A stretch of DNA of 64,000 nt from Streptomyces cinnabarinus (GTDB taxonomy: Bacteria > Actinomycetota > Actinomycetes > Streptomycetales > Streptomycetaceae). The notes under the pieces are model-generated. The model had not been told where the DNA came from and ran no database searches. It was given only the letters and a program-made list of their open reading frames with translations. Both the position numbers and the translations under genes were made by a program. This document shows positions 1-8,623 of the stretch, one piece after another (positions within the stretch are counted from its first letter, which is position 1; each line of letters opens with the position of its first letter). The stretch lies in NCBI RefSeq assembly GCF_027270315.1, contig NZ_CP114413.1, positions 9,486,001 to 9,550,000 on the forward strand. Reading direction: 5' to 3'.

Positions 1-2
1 GG

Positions 3-785
3 GACAACGGCGACCCGTGGCTGTCGGTGTGGGGGGCGAAGTTCGGCCTCGACGGCGGCCTGGAGGCCGGGGCCACCGAGGAACCGTACGCCTGCGACCA
101 CTCCTTCTCCGGCATGCTGACCTGGGATCCGGACGCGCTGGTCGAGGCCGTCGAGGCCGTGGTCCGGCGCGGCTGGAGGGTCGGCACCCACGCCTACGGC
201 GACCGCGCGGTGCGCACCCTGCTGGACGTCTACGAGCGCGTCCTTGAGCGTAATCCCGGGCTGGCCGCCGGCACGCTGGTGATGGAGCACGGCGGCCTGG
301 CCGGTCCCGAACAGCAGGCCCGCGCCGTCGCGTTGGGCATCCCCGTCACCATCCAGCAGCCGCTGCTGCACGACACCGCCGAGGTCGAGGAGGGCTTCTG
401 GGGCCCGGAACGGGTCGCCCGGCTGTTCCCGGCCCGCGGCTGGATCGACCTGGGCGCCCAGGTCAGCGCCGGATCCGACTTCCCCGTCGGCCAGTTCGGC
501 GCGATGCGCTCCATCTGGGGCATGACCACCCGGCAGACCGTCATCGGCATCAAGGGCCCTGAGCACGCCATCACCTACGACGAGGCCCTCGCCCTGCACA
601 CCGCGGGCGCCGCTCGCCTGACCGGCGAAGCGCACCTGCGCGGCACCCTCACCCCCGGCCGCCTCGCCGACCTCACCGTCTGGGACCAGGACCCCGCCCA
701 CTGTGCCGGCGAGGCTCTGCGTGACCTCAGCCCCAGCCACACCTTCGTCGGCGGCCTCCTGGTCACCCCGACCGGCAGCCGGTAA
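3..785 (+). CDS. YtcJ-like amidohydrolase, C-terminal part (5' end outside window)
   Basis: The reading frame is open from the window edge, so only the C-terminal ~260 residues are visible. The run AGSDFPV carries the Asp that ligates metal or catalyses in amidohydrolase-superfamily TIM barrels, and the tail (TPGRLADLTVWDQDP) is the usual beta-sandwich return of YtcJ-type enzymes. A second conserved stretch, HAYGDRAVRTLLD, contains the His-rich barrel strand. Expected to be a cytosolic metal-dependent hydrolase of an amide or carbamate; the substrate cannot be read from sequence. It is followed by a PhzF-like gene on the same strand after 89 bases, and it belongs to an amino-acid/amide utilisation block with a permease and another amidohydrolase. 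Family call is secure, specificity unknown. Confidence 0.9.
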   Translation, partial: DNGDPWLSVWGAKFGLDGGLEAGATEEPYACDHSFSGMLTWDPDALVEAVEAVVRRGWRVGTHAYGDRAVRTLLDVYERVLERNPGLAAGTLVMEHGGLAGPEQQARAVALGIPVTIQQPLLHDTAEVEEGFWGPERVARLFPARGWIDLGAQVSAGSDFPVGQFGAMRSIWGMTTRQTVIGIKGPEHAITYDEALALHTAGAARLTGEAHLRGTLTPGRLADLTVWDQDPAHCAGEALRDLSPSHTFVGGLLVTPTGSR

Positions 786-874
786 TCAGTCCACTCAGCC
801 GGGACTGGCTCTGTCCCGGTGGCGCGAGCGGCCGTTGAGATGGACCTCATGACGGCCGCTCCCGAAAGGTGTCG

Positions 875-1723
875 ATGACCATGCCGCGTACCCGAGAGTT
901 CGTGCAGGTCGACGTGTTCGCCACGAGCCCCTACTCCGGCAATCCGGTCGCGGTCGTCCTGGACGGGACGGACCTGACCGATGAGGAGATGCAGCAACTG
1001 GCCCGCTGGACGAATCTGTCCGAGACCACGTTCGTCCTGCCGCCCACCGTCCGGGAGGCGGACTACCGGCTGCGGATCTTCACCCCGGGAGGCGAGCTGC
1101 CGTTCGCCGGGCACCCCACCCTCGGCTCCGCGCGTGCCTGGCTGGAGGGCGGCGGCACCCCGCAGCACGCTGACCGGATCGTGCAGGAGTGCGCGGCCGG
1201 CCTGGTCACCGTGCGCCGCGGCAAAGACACCTTGTCCTTTGCCGCCCCGCCCCGCATCCGTACCGGCGTACTCGACGAGGACTATCTGAAGCAGGTCGTG
1301 GCCGCGTTCGGCATCACGCGGGAGCGGGTCGTGGCTCATCAGTGGGTCGACAACGGGCCCGGCTGGGCCGTGCTCCAGCTGGCCACCGCCGAGGAGGTCC
1401 TCGCCCTCGAACCCGATCTGACCCTGATCCCGGACGCGATGGTCGGCGCGATCGGCGCCTGTGCCGAGGGATCCGGGTACGCCTTCGAGCTGCGTACGTT
1501 CGCTCCGGGCGCTGGCGTGCCCGAGGACCCCGCGTGCGGCAGCATGAACGCCGCCGTCGGCCAGTGGCTCACCTCCACCGGCGCCGCCCCCTCCGCCTAC
1601 CGGGTCTCCCAGGGCGCGAGGGTGGGACGGGCCGCGAGGATCGAAGTCACCGCCGATCCGGACGGCACGGTCTGGGTCAGCGGCGCCGCCGTCATCTGCA
1701 TCCGCGGCACCATCACCCTCTGA
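875..1723 (+). CDS. PhzF family isomerase/epimerase-like protein
   Basis: About 282 residues, the normal length for PhzF/YddE proteins with a diaminopimelate-epimerase fold. Hallmarks: SPYSGNPVAVVLDG near residue 15, NLSETTFV carrying the conserved Glu proposed as general acid/base in PhzF, GGELPFAGHPTLGSA near residue 70, and PEDPACGSMNAAVGQW in the second half. Three starts are in frame (GTG 869, ATG 875, ATG 881). ATG 875 is chosen because GAAAGG at 864-869 gives normal spacing, whereas it abuts GTG 869. In phenazine pathways PhzF isomerises DHHA; no other phz genes are present here, so this is one of the many homologues of unknown substrate. It converges on the Lrp-type gene 10 bases downstream. 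Confidence 0.92.
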   Translation: MTMPRTREFVQVDVFATSPYSGNPVAVVLDGTDLTDEEMQQLARWTNLSETTFVLPPTVREADYRLRIFTPGGELPFAGHPTLGSARAWLEGGGTPQHADRIVQECAAGLVTVRRGKDTLSFAAPPRIRTGVLDEDYLKQVVAAFGITRERVVAHQWVDNGPGWAVLQLATAEEVLALEPDLTLIPDAMVGAIGACAEGSGYAFELRTFAPGAGVPEDPACGSMNAAVGQWLTSTGAAPSAYRVSQGARVGRAARIEVTADPDGTVWVSGAAVICIRGTITL

Positions 1724-1733
1724 CCGCCACACC

Positions 1734-2177
1734 TCATGGGCGATCAGGGGACAACGTCTTCATGGTGACGTAGCTGGTCACCGTGGCCACGCCGGGCAGG
1801 GCGGCCAGCTGGTTGGCGTGGAAGTCCTCGTAGGCCGGCAGGTCGGCGACCTCGACCTGGAGCAGGTAGTCGAAGTTGCCCGTGATGTGGTGGCAGGCGA
1901 CCACCTCGGGCAGCTGGGTGATCCCACGCTCGAACGCGACCACGTCCGCCCTGGTGTGCCGCATCAAACGCACCCCGGCGAACACCCGCAGACTGCGGCC
2001 CACCGCCGCGGGGTCGATCAGCGCTCGGTAGCCGCGGATGACCCCGGCGTCCTCCAGCTGGCGCACGCGCCGCAGGCAGGGTGACGGCGACAGCCCGACC
2101 CGGGCGGCCAGCTCGTTGTTACTGATCCGGCCGTTCTGTTCAAGCACGGCGAGAATCGCCCGGTCCACCTCATCCAT
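1734..2177 (-). CDS. Lrp/AsnC family transcriptional regulator
   Basis: 147 residues, the typical length of the family. The N-terminal HTH reads MDEVDRAILAVLEQNGRISNN followed by ELAARVGLS and PSPCLRRVRQLEDAG, the classical AsnC-type winged helix; the C-terminal half is the RAM (ligand-binding, oligomerising) domain with VVACHHITGNFDYLLQVEV. Such proteins sense amino acids and regulate adjacent transport or catabolic genes. The gene is divergent from the PLP-dependent lyase at 2332, and a near-perfect 15-bp palindrome sits 12 bases upstream of its start, suggesting autoregulation and control of the lyase-permease-amidohydrolase genes. The effector amino acid is not predictable. Confidence 0.95.
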   Translation of the reverse strand: MDEVDRAILAVLEQNGRISNNELAARVGLSPSPCLRRVRQLEDAGVIRGYRALIDPAAVGRSLRVFAGVRLMRHTRADVVAFERGITQLPEVVACHHITGNFDYLLQVEVADLPAYEDFHANQLAALPGVATVTSYVTMKTLSPDRP

Positions 2178-2188
2178 GGCGGCAGATT

Positions 2189-2203
2189 ATTGCGCCGCAC
2201 AAT
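2189..2203. promoter_or_regulatory. candidate Lrp/AsnC operator palindrome
   Basis: ATTGCGCCGCACAAT is an inverted repeat with only one mismatched pair around a central C (reverse complement ATTGTGCGGCGCAAT). It lies in the 154-base divergent gap between the regulator (start 2177) and the lyase (start 2332). A second half-site-like GCGCAA occurs at 2233-2238. Size, symmetry and position match an Lrp-type operator; binding by this regulator is inferred. Confidence 0.5.
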
Positions 2204-2331
2204 CGAGTACCACAATCATGCGCCCTCAGTAAGCGCAATTTGCTGCCAAAGTTGCCATGATCGGCTCACATTCGGCTGATGGTCGGCCACGCTTCATGGC
2301 GTCGCAACCGACGTCCATTGAGGGGCAGGCC

Positions 2332-3516
2332 ATGCCAGGCAAGAGCACCATCACCGTCCACGCCGATCGCGGGATCCATCCCACTCGCGCGGTGGCTCCG
2401 CCCATCTACCAGACGGCGACGTTCTGGGCCGAGGACGGCGAGACGTTCGCACGCGGCGCCGTCGAACCGCGCGGCAAGGACTTCTACACCCGCTTCGGCA
2501 ACCCCAACCACGCCCAGGTGGCGGCCGTCGTCGCGGAGCTGGAGGGCACCGAGGCGGCCATGGTCACCGCGTCCGGGATGGCCTCGCTCACCACCGCCGT
2601 CCTCGCCCTGGTCTCCGCCGGCGACCACGTCATCGGGCAGAAGTCCACCTACGGCGGCACCGGCTCGGTCCTGATGAACCTGCTCCCGCGCCTTGGCGTG
2701 TCCACCACCCAGGTCGACCAGACCGACCCGGAAGCGTTCGCCAAGGCCCTGACCCCCCAGACCCGCCTGATCCTGGTCGAGACGCCGAGCAACCCGCTGC
2801 TGCAGATCACCGACCTGCGCGCCGTCGCGGACCTGGCCCGGGCGAACAACGTGCTGACCATGGCGGACAACACCTTCGCCACCCCGCTCAATCAGCGGCC
2901 CGCGGACCTCGGCATCGACCTGGTCTGGCACAGCGCGACCAAGTACCTCAACGGCCACTCCGACGTCTCCGCCGGAGTGATCGCCGGACCCGCCGAACTC
3001 CTGAACCGCATCTGGGACGTCGGCCTGCTCACCGGCGCGACCCTCGGCCCCATCGACGCCTGGCTGCTCCTGCGCGGCATCCGCACCCTGCCCCTGCGCG
3101 TGCCCCGGCACAACGCCAACGGCCTGGCCCTCGCCGAAGCCCTCAGCGAGCATCCGGCCGTGGCCCGGGTGCACTACCCCGGCCTGCCGACCCACCCGCA
3201 GCACAAGCTGGCCGCCGACCAGATGAGCGGCTTCGGCGGCGTGCTCGGCATCGAATTCACCGGCGGCTTCGAGACTGCCGACGCCTTCCTCGGCAAACTG
3301 CGCTACTCCCTGCGCTCGGCCAGCCTCGGCGGCGTGGAATCCCTGGCCGTGCACCCGGCGTCCATGTGGCGCGGCATGCTCAGCGAGGACCAGATCGCCG
3401 AGGCCGTTCCGCTCGGTCTGGTCCGGCTGGCCGCAGGCACCGAGGACACCGCCGACCTGGTGGCCGACGCGCTCGCCGCCGCCGACGCCGTCCACACCAC
3501 GACGGAAAGCGCCTGA
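2332..3516 (+). CDS. PLP-dependent Cys/Met metabolism enzyme (cystathionine/methionine gamma-lyase family)
   Basis: 394 residues from ATG 2332, the usual size for the fold-type I Cys/Met family. An upstream in-frame ATG at 2257 would add 25 residues unlike the family; GAGGGG at 2320-2325 is well spaced for ATG 2332. Landmarks: TATFWAEDGETF near the N terminus, the cofactor-stacking region MVTASGMASL, and the PLP-lysine motif SATKYLNGHSDV. The product may be a gamma-lyase, gamma-synthase or beta-lyase; sequence reading alone does not separate them. The MetC-like spelling LRYSLRSASLGGVESL at the C-terminal end fits a lyase. Probable first gene of a unit with the permease (3645) and amidohydrolase (5157), divergent from the Lrp regulator. 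Confidence 0.93.
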   Translation: MPGKSTITVHADRGIHPTRAVAPPIYQTATFWAEDGETFARGAVEPRGKDFYTRFGNPNHAQVAAVVAELEGTEAAMVTASGMASLTTAVLALVSAGDHVIGQKSTYGGTGSVLMNLLPRLGVSTTQVDQTDPEAFAKALTPQTRLILVETPSNPLLQITDLRAVADLARANNVLTMADNTFATPLNQRPADLGIDLVWHSATKYLNGHSDVSAGVIAGPAELLNRIWDVGLLTGATLGPIDAWLLLRGIRTLPLRVPRHNANGLALAEALSEHPAVARVHYPGLPTHPQHKLAADQMSGFGGVLGIEFTGGFETADAFLGKLRYSLRSASLGGVESLAVHPASMWRGMLSEDQIAEAVPLGLVRLAAGTEDTADLVADALAAADAVHTTTESA

Positions 3517-3644
3517 ACCACCACCAGTGCGTCGACCGCGTGCCTCGGCGACGCCACCTGCCCGTGCCTCCACTCGTGACCGGTGCGGGTCCGGCCGCAA
3601 CCGGCCCTTGAGAGTCCAGCAGCTCAACGAAGAGGTGCATGTCC

Positions 3645-5072
3645 ATGTCCCACCTGCAAAACCGCGGCCTCGCCGACGCTGCGTTCGCCCACGAATCCGA
3701 GGGTGACGCACCCGGCGGCGGTGCCCCGCTCGCGCGCGGGCTCAAGCAGCGTCACCTGTCGATGATCGCCCTCGGCGGGGTCATCGGCGCGGGCCTGTTC
3801 GTCGGCTCCGGCGCCGGCGTCGCGGCGGCCGGACCGTCGATCGTCCTCGCCTATGCACTGTCCGGCGTGCTCGTCATGCTGGTGATGCGCATGCTCGGCG
3901 AGATGTCGGCTGCCAACCCGGCCTCCGGGTCCTTCTCGGTGCACGCCGAACGGGCGATCGGGCCGTGGGCGGGCTTCACGGCCGGTTGGATGTTCTGGAC
4001 GCTGCTGTGCGTGGGCGTCGGCGCCGAGGCGATCGGCGCCGCGGGCATCATGACCGGCTGGTTCCCGGGCACCCCGTCCTGGATGTGGGTCCTGCTGTTC
4101 ATGACCACGTTCTGCGGCACGAACCTCGCGGCGGTCCGCAACTTCGGTGAGTTCGAGTTCTGGTTCGCGGCACTGAAGGTCGGCGCGATCTCCCTCTTCC
4201 TGGTCCTGGGCGGCCTTGCGATCTTCGGCATCCTGCCCGGCACGCACGCCCCGGGCACAGCAAACCTCACCGGGGACGGCGGCTTCCTGCCCCACGGTAC
4301 GAACGGCCTGGTCATCGGCCTGCTCACCTCGGTCTTCGCCTACGGCGGCCTGGAGACGGTCACCATCGCCGCCGCCGAGTCCGAAAACCCCGTCCGCGGC
4401 GTCGCCAGAGCCGTGCGCACTGCGATGTGGCGGATCGGCGTCTTCTACGTCGGGTCCATGCTGGTCATCGTCACGCTGATCCCCTGGAACGACCCCACCG
4501 TCACCACCAGCGGCCCGTACGTGGCGGTCCTCGACCACCTCGACATCCCCGCCGCCGGCCAGCTCATGAACGTCATCGTGCTCATCGCCCTGCTGTCCGC
4601 GATGAACGCCAACATCTACGGCTCCTCCCGCATGGCCTACTCCCTGATCGCCCGCGGACAGGGCCCGAAAGCCCTCGGCACAGTCACCAGCGGAGTTCCA
4701 CGACGCGCGGTGATCGCCTCCTCTGCCTTCGGCTTCATCGCGGTCCTGCTCAGCTACTGGTGGCCGGAGACCGTCTTCACCTGGCTCCTCAACATGGTCG
4801 GCGCGGCCGTGCTGGTGGTGTGGGGCTTCATCGCCGCCGCCCAGCTGCGGATGCGCCGGAAGCTGGAGCGGGAGGCGCCCGAGAAGCTGGTCGTGAAGAT
4901 GTGGGCCTTCCCCGCCCTGACCTGGGCGGCGCTCGCGGGAGTGCTGGCGATCCTGGCCCTCATGGCCCGCGAGGGCGACACCCGCGTGCAGCTGTACTTC
5001 ACCGGCGGCCTGGCCCTGGCCCTCTCCCTCATCGGCTACCTGCGCCAGAAAGCCCAGACCGCCCGTGCCTGA
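3645..5072 (+). CDS. APC superfamily amino-acid permease (AAT type)
   Basis: About 475 residues and roughly 12 hydrophobic segments. The first helix has the AAT-family signature LSMIALGGVIGAGLFVGSG, followed by MVMRMLGEMSAANP; a conserved TM6-8 region includes YGGLETVTIAAAESENP. These carriers import amino acids or GABA with protons across the cytoplasmic membrane. Two ATGs are possible (3639 and 3645); GAAGAGG at 3629-3635 is better spaced for 3645. It lies 128 bases after the PLP lyase on the same strand, so it probably feeds that enzyme; the transported amino acid is unknown. Confidence 0.93.
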   Translation: MSHLQNRGLADAAFAHESEGDAPGGGAPLARGLKQRHLSMIALGGVIGAGLFVGSGAGVAAAGPSIVLAYALSGVLVMLVMRMLGEMSAANPASGSFSVHAERAIGPWAGFTAGWMFWTLLCVGVGAEAIGAAGIMTGWFPGTPSWMWVLLFMTTFCGTNLAAVRNFGEFEFWFAALKVGAISLFLVLGGLAIFGILPGTHAPGTANLTGDGGFLPHGTNGLVIGLLTSVFAYGGLETVTIAAAESENPVRGVARAVRTAMWRIGVFYVGSMLVIVTLIPWNDPTVTTSGPYVAVLDHLDIPAAGQLMNVIVLIALLSAMNANIYGSSRMAYSLIARGQGPKALGTVTSGVPRRAVIASSAFGFIAVLLSYWWPETVFTWLLNMVGAAVLVVWGFIAAAQLRMRRKLEREAPEKLVVKMWAFPALTWAALAGVLAILALMAREGDTRVQLYFTGGLALALSLIGYLRQKAQTARA

Positions 5073-5156
5073 CCGGCGCCCAGCCGCGCGGCACCGCTAC
5101 GGCCGCCACACCACGATCTCGCCCCATCCGAAGAAGTCCGTGAAGGAGTGCATCCG

Positions 5157-6449
5157 ATGAAAACCCTGCTCAGTGGCGGCACCGTGGTCAGCATGGACTC
5201 GGCTGTCGGCGATCTCGCCCGCGGTGACGTGCTCATCGAGGACGGCGTGATCGTCGAGGTCGCCGAACGCATCGACGCGCCGGACGCCGAGGTGATCGAC
5301 GCGACCGACCGGATCGTCATGCCCGGCTTCGTCGACAACCACCGCCACACCTGGCAGACCGCGTTCCGAGGCGTCGGCGCGGACTGGACGTTCGCCGAGT
5401 GGGCGGTGGCCATGCACGGCACGGTCAAACCCCACTACCGGCCCGAGGACGTCTACGCGGGCACCCTCCTCGGCCGCCTGGAGGCCCTCCACTCCGGCGT
5501 GACCACCATGCTGGACTGGTACCACGTCGCGCAGACCCCCGAGCACGAGGACGCCGCCGTCGCCGCGCTGCGCGACGCGCCGGGACGGTCGATCTTCTGC
5601 CTCGGCGCCGGCTGGGGCACCACCGACCCCGTCGACGCCGCCATTCGCCGCGTCCGCTCCCAACTCGGCGACGACGGCCCGGTCTCCATGGCCTTGGGAC
5701 TCCGGGGCCCCGAGGCCACCGGCATGGACACCGTCGCCCACGAGCTGAAGCTGGCGGACGAACTCGGCCTGCGCACCAGCCTGCATGTGGACATCGTGAG
5801 CGGGGCTGTCGCCGATCTGCGTGAGCACGGCCTCCTGCGGGACACCACCACCTTCGTGCACGGCAACGGGCTCAGCGACGAGGAACTGCGGATGCTCGCC
5901 GACGCGGGGAGCTCGCTGTCGATCAGCCCGGACGTCGAGCTGAAGATGGGCTTCGGCAACCCGATGACCGGCCGGGCGCTGGCCGCCGGACTGCGCCCGA
6001 CCCTGTCCGTCGACGACGTCCCCTCCGCCGGTGGCGACATGTTCTCCACCATGCGTACCGCCTTCGCCGTCCAGCGCGGTCTGGACGGCGGCCTGCGCTC
6101 CCGCGACCTGCTTGCCTTCACCACCATCGACGCCGCCGCCTCGTGCGGACTCGGCGCCCGAACGGGCAGCATCACGCCCGGCAAGGACGCCGACATAATT
6201 CTGCTGCGCGCCGACGACCTGACCGTCTTCCCGGTCACCGACCGGGCCGCCACCGTCGTCAGCGCCGGCCACCCGGGCCTGGTGGACACCGTCCTCGTCG
6301 GCGGCCGGGTGGTCAAACGCGACGGTGTACTGGTGGACATGGACCTGGCGGCCCTGAGGACCCGGCTGCTCGCGTCTCGTGACCGGATCGCGGCCGCCGC
6401 CGGCATCCCGCTCGACGGCACCTGGCGCCCGCAGCCGACAGCCGAATAG
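5157..6449 (+). CDS. amidohydrolase, ATZ/TRZ/SAH-deaminase-like metal enzyme
   Basis: About 430 residues. GTG 5148 is in frame, but ATG 5157 follows GAAGGAG (5142-5148) at ideal spacing. The metal ligands can be followed: VDNHRHTWQT (HxH on strand 1), SLHVDI, FVHGNG, and SVDDVPSAGG carrying the terminal Asp. The ends form the composite beta domain (MKTLLSGGTVVSM; GKDADIILL). Relatives deaminate or dechlorinate guanine, adenosine derivatives or triazines, or hydrolyse amides; here His-Arg-His replaces the common HTH. Directly downstream of the permease (about 85 bases) and followed by a hairpin at 6525-6561, so probably the last gene of the catabolic unit. Confidence 0.92.
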   Translation: MKTLLSGGTVVSMDSAVGDLARGDVLIEDGVIVEVAERIDAPDAEVIDATDRIVMPGFVDNHRHTWQTAFRGVGADWTFAEWAVAMHGTVKPHYRPEDVYAGTLLGRLEALHSGVTTMLDWYHVAQTPEHEDAAVAALRDAPGRSIFCLGAGWGTTDPVDAAIRRVRSQLGDDGPVSMALGLRGPEATGMDTVAHELKLADELGLRTSLHVDIVSGAVADLREHGLLRDTTTFVHGNGLSDEELRMLADAGSSLSISPDVELKMGFGNPMTGRALAAGLRPTLSVDDVPSAGGDMFSTMRTAFAVQRGLDGGLRSRDLLAFTTIDAAASCGLGARTGSITPGKDADIILLRADDLTVFPVTDRAATVVSAGHPGLVDTVLVGGRVVKRDGVLVDMDLAALRTRLLASRDRIAAAAGIPLDGTWRPQPTAE

Positions 6450-6524
6450 GCGCACTCGATGTTCGAAGACCTCTGCGTCTCGCTTGCCTCCACACCCGTG
6501 GGGCCACCTGCGCGGACGCGGCGC

Positions 6525-6561
6525 GCACCAGTGCGCTCCTCCTGACGGGGCGCACTGGTGC
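6525..6561. terminator. hairpin between converging amidohydrolase and ligase genes
   Basis: A 12-bp perfect stem (6525-6536 pairing with 6550-6561, GCACCAGTGCGC / GCGCACTGGTGC) with a 13-base loop lies in the 119-base gap between two convergent genes. There is no U-tract, as is usual in actinomycetes. It can serve both strands. Confidence 0.6.
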
Positions 6562-6568
6562 CGAGGAC

Positions 6569-7462
6569 TCAGTTGCCGAACGGCGGCACGTCTCCCGGTG
6601 TGAGGTCTTCTCGAAGCCGCAAAAAGCGCACCGGGTGACGGTAACGGCCCGCGTCGACGGCGGTATCGGCCTGGAACTCGGCCACCAGATCGGGACGCAC
6701 CGGGTGATACTCCAGCTCGCCGCTGGTGCCCCAGCCGACACTGAAGTGGCGTCCCTGCCAGGGGTGATCAGAGTCAGCCCGGTGCAGCCGCAGTGCGAGG
6801 TCGCGGCGTGTAGCAGTGGAAAGGGGCGTGCTGCGCGCGATCAGCCGCAGGTACCCGAGGGCGTCGTAGCGGGCCAGCAACAGCGTGGCCGGCGAAGCCA
6901 GGGCGCCGGTGACACCGCCGATCAGCCCTTCGGCAGTCCTATGGGAGCGGACCTTGATCCAGGCACGCTTGCCTGGCAGGTACGGCTGCCCGCCGCCCTT
7001 GATCACGACGCCCTCGATGCCGACCATGCCCCAGGCCGGGTCCAGCCAATCCAGCGCGACCTGCCGGTCGCTGGTGGCGGGGCACAGCGTGAACGGAGCG
7101 GCGAGCACGTCGCGGGCAAAGAGGTCCTTTAGGATCGCGCGCCGCTCACGGTACGGCCGGGCGAGCAACTCGGTGCCCCCGGCCTCCAGGACGTCGAAAA
7201 CAATCAGATAGGCGGGCCGTTCGGCCGCCGCCAGGGCGGCGCTGCGGCACCGGTGGCACGCACGGCGCTGCAGCTCGCCGAAGTGCAGCCGCCCCTCGTA
7301 CGGCACCACGAGCTCGCCGTCTAAAACGAGCGCCTCACCCAGGCCGGTGGCTGCGCCAGCGATGTCAGGGAAGGCACTGGTGAGGTCCGCGCCCTGGCGG
7401 GACTGGAGCATGACGAGTCCGGGGCGCGCGAAGAGGATGGCTCTGAAGCCGTCCAGCTTGAA
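6569..7462 (-). pseudogene. ATP-dependent DNA ligase, 3' part of a gene split by an insertion
   Basis: This segment encodes about 297 residues of a LigC/LigD-type ligase and opens directly with FKLDGFRA, the motif I KxDG holding the adenylated lysine. LDGELVV and FDVLEAGG (motif III region), GIEGVVIK (motif IV) and WIKVRSH (motif V) follow, then a short C-terminal nucleic-acid-binding domain. Codons stop being ligase-like exactly at 7462, where TAA is created by element end TTATG. The missing first 33 codons lie at 9870-9968 on the same strand; joining the halves gives a 330-residue frame without a gap. The ATG at 7411 is only an internal Met after the catalytic motif, so any product from it would lack the nucleophile. 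Confidence 0.88.
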
Positions 7463-7503
7463 TTATGCGGTTGTGAACATGTCCATCGATAGAGTCCGAT
7501 GCC

Positions 7504-7551
7504 ATGTCGATCTCGGGATGGCGGGTGTTCTTCACCCGGCGGGACCTGCCG
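7504..7551 (+). pseudogene. 5' remnant of ginA-like tyrosine recombinase
   Basis: Encodes MSISGWRVFFTRRDLP, closely matching the start MSITGWRVRFTRRDPA of the intact recombinase at 15827. Similarity ends here and ginD-like sequence begins about 15 bases later, so almost the entire ginA-ginB-ginC interval has been deleted. The 41 bases upstream to the element end have the same length as in the intact copy and agree at about half of positions. Confidence 0.75.
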
Positions 7552-7565
7552 AGGTTCGGACGGTC

Positions 7566-7921
7566 ATGGACGCCGTGCTTGCCGACGCGGCCCGCACCGG
7601 CCACACGCCCACAGTCACCGAGGTCGAACGCCGCCTGGGCACCGACACGCAACGTTCTACCGGCACTACCGATCCCTGATCACGGACCACTTCCGGCCCC
7701 GCGCCGCACGGCCGCAGGACGAGCCCGCCGCCGGCTCCCCCGACGACGCGGAGGAGCCAGTGCGCCAGGCCCTGCACCGGGTCCGACAAGAGAACACCGA
7801 ACTCCGCAAGCTCGTGCAGATCTACGCCGAGAACGTCCGCCAGCTCACCGTTCGGAACGAAGAGCTCGAACGGGAGTTGCAGGTGAGCATCGGGGTCCGG
7901 CGACTTCGCCCGAAGGGCTAG
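7566..7921 (+). pseudogene. frameshifted ginD/DUF6262-like small HTH-coiled-coil protein
   Basis: Reads MDAVLADAARTGHTPTVTEV, then ERRLGT, in one frame and continues after a shift near 7640 with HATFYRHYRSLITDHFRPR and a leucine-rich coiled coil (RQENTELRKLVQIYAENVRQ) to TAG 7919-7921. The intact homologue at 10032-10439 has the same order: PTVTAIERHLGIPHATFHRH, ADLIDTHFRP, then a coiled coil. The N terminus is also lost. Its stop codon overlaps the stop of the convergent HEPN gene in CTAG (7918-7921). Not expected to be functional. Confidence 0.75.
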
Positions 7922-8511
7922 TACGGCGCGGCGTCGCTGATCGCGTCCGCCAGATCAGTCAGCCGCCCGGCAAGCTTCGGGAAACGGTCCTGTCGCTTCA
8001 CCCAGGCTCCAGCGCTGCCGATCTTCTGGATCTTGAGGGCTTCGAGCACCTTCTTCTTGCTCGCCGGGCTCTCGTGAGCCGCGAAGTTCCGCAGGGCCAC
8101 GAGCTGGTCAAGCGCATCCCTGAACTTCGTGTCCTTTACCGCCACGGTCAGGTAGTGGTCGGGCGGCATGAACTGCTTGAGGACCTTGATCAGGCCGTCG
8201 CGCCCCTTGAAGTCGAAGTACCCGCCGCCCGTCACGAGGTACTCGCACACCTCGTCGGTGAGGTGCTTGGGGAAGTTGATCCCGGTCTGTGCGGAGATCG
8301 TCCCGGTGTCGTTGTTCACCGCGCAGACGATGCACTCAAGCATCAGGTGCTCGAAGGCGACGGCGGTCTTGACCAACGCAAGCTCGTACGTCCAGGTCAT
8401 CGCCTGGTCCGTGAGCTTCGCGTCCTCGGCCTCCCGGGTGAACTCAAGGATGCGGTCGATCTCGTTCTTGAAGGCGTTGGCAGCGTATTTTGCGCTCTTC
8501 TTTCGGCTCAC
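7918..8511 (-). CDS. HEPN-domain-like protein (putative RNase), element cargo
   Basis: 197 residues, all-helical in character, GTG start at 8511 without a strong ribosome site. Near residue 150 it has LVALRNFAAHES, an RNxxxH motif in the context usual for HEPN domains, where Arg/His form the metal-independent RNase active site. An earlier long helix pair (WTYELALVKTAVAFEHLMLE) resembles the HEPN four-helix bundle. HEPN proteins act in toxin-antitoxin, abortive infection and CRISPR-associated systems. No antitoxin partner such as MNT is visible. It lies inside the ligase-disrupting element with another RNxxxH protein upstream on the same strand (113 bases apart). The catalytic function is inferred from the motif only. 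Confidence 0.65.
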   Translation of the reverse strand: MSRKKSAKYAANAFKNEIDRILEFTREAEDAKLTDQAMTWTYELALVKTAVAFEHLMLECIVCAVNNDTGTISAQTGINFPKHLTDEVCEYLVTGGGYFDFKGRDGLIKVLKQFMPPDHYLTVAVKDTKFRDALDQLVALRNFAAHESPASKKKVLEALKIQKIGSAGAWVKRQDRFPKLAGRLTDLADAISDAAPY

Positions 8512-8623
8512 GAGTGAACACTAGGCCGGAGTACCGGGGCGCATGCACCGGGTTCCGACCCAGCGGATGCGCGAGTCCCTGGCCGGCGGGAACGGCGCCC
8601 CGGGGCACCAACTCCGCTACTGC

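Noticed and set aside
2266..3711. 481-codon minus-strand frame opposite the PLP lyase
   Set aside because: Antisense shadow of a clearly recognisable enzyme, without ribosome site or domain.
7347..7460. A plus-strand gene running into 7463 from the ligase side
   Set aside because: It is the complement of ligase codons up to the junction; no independent start or family.
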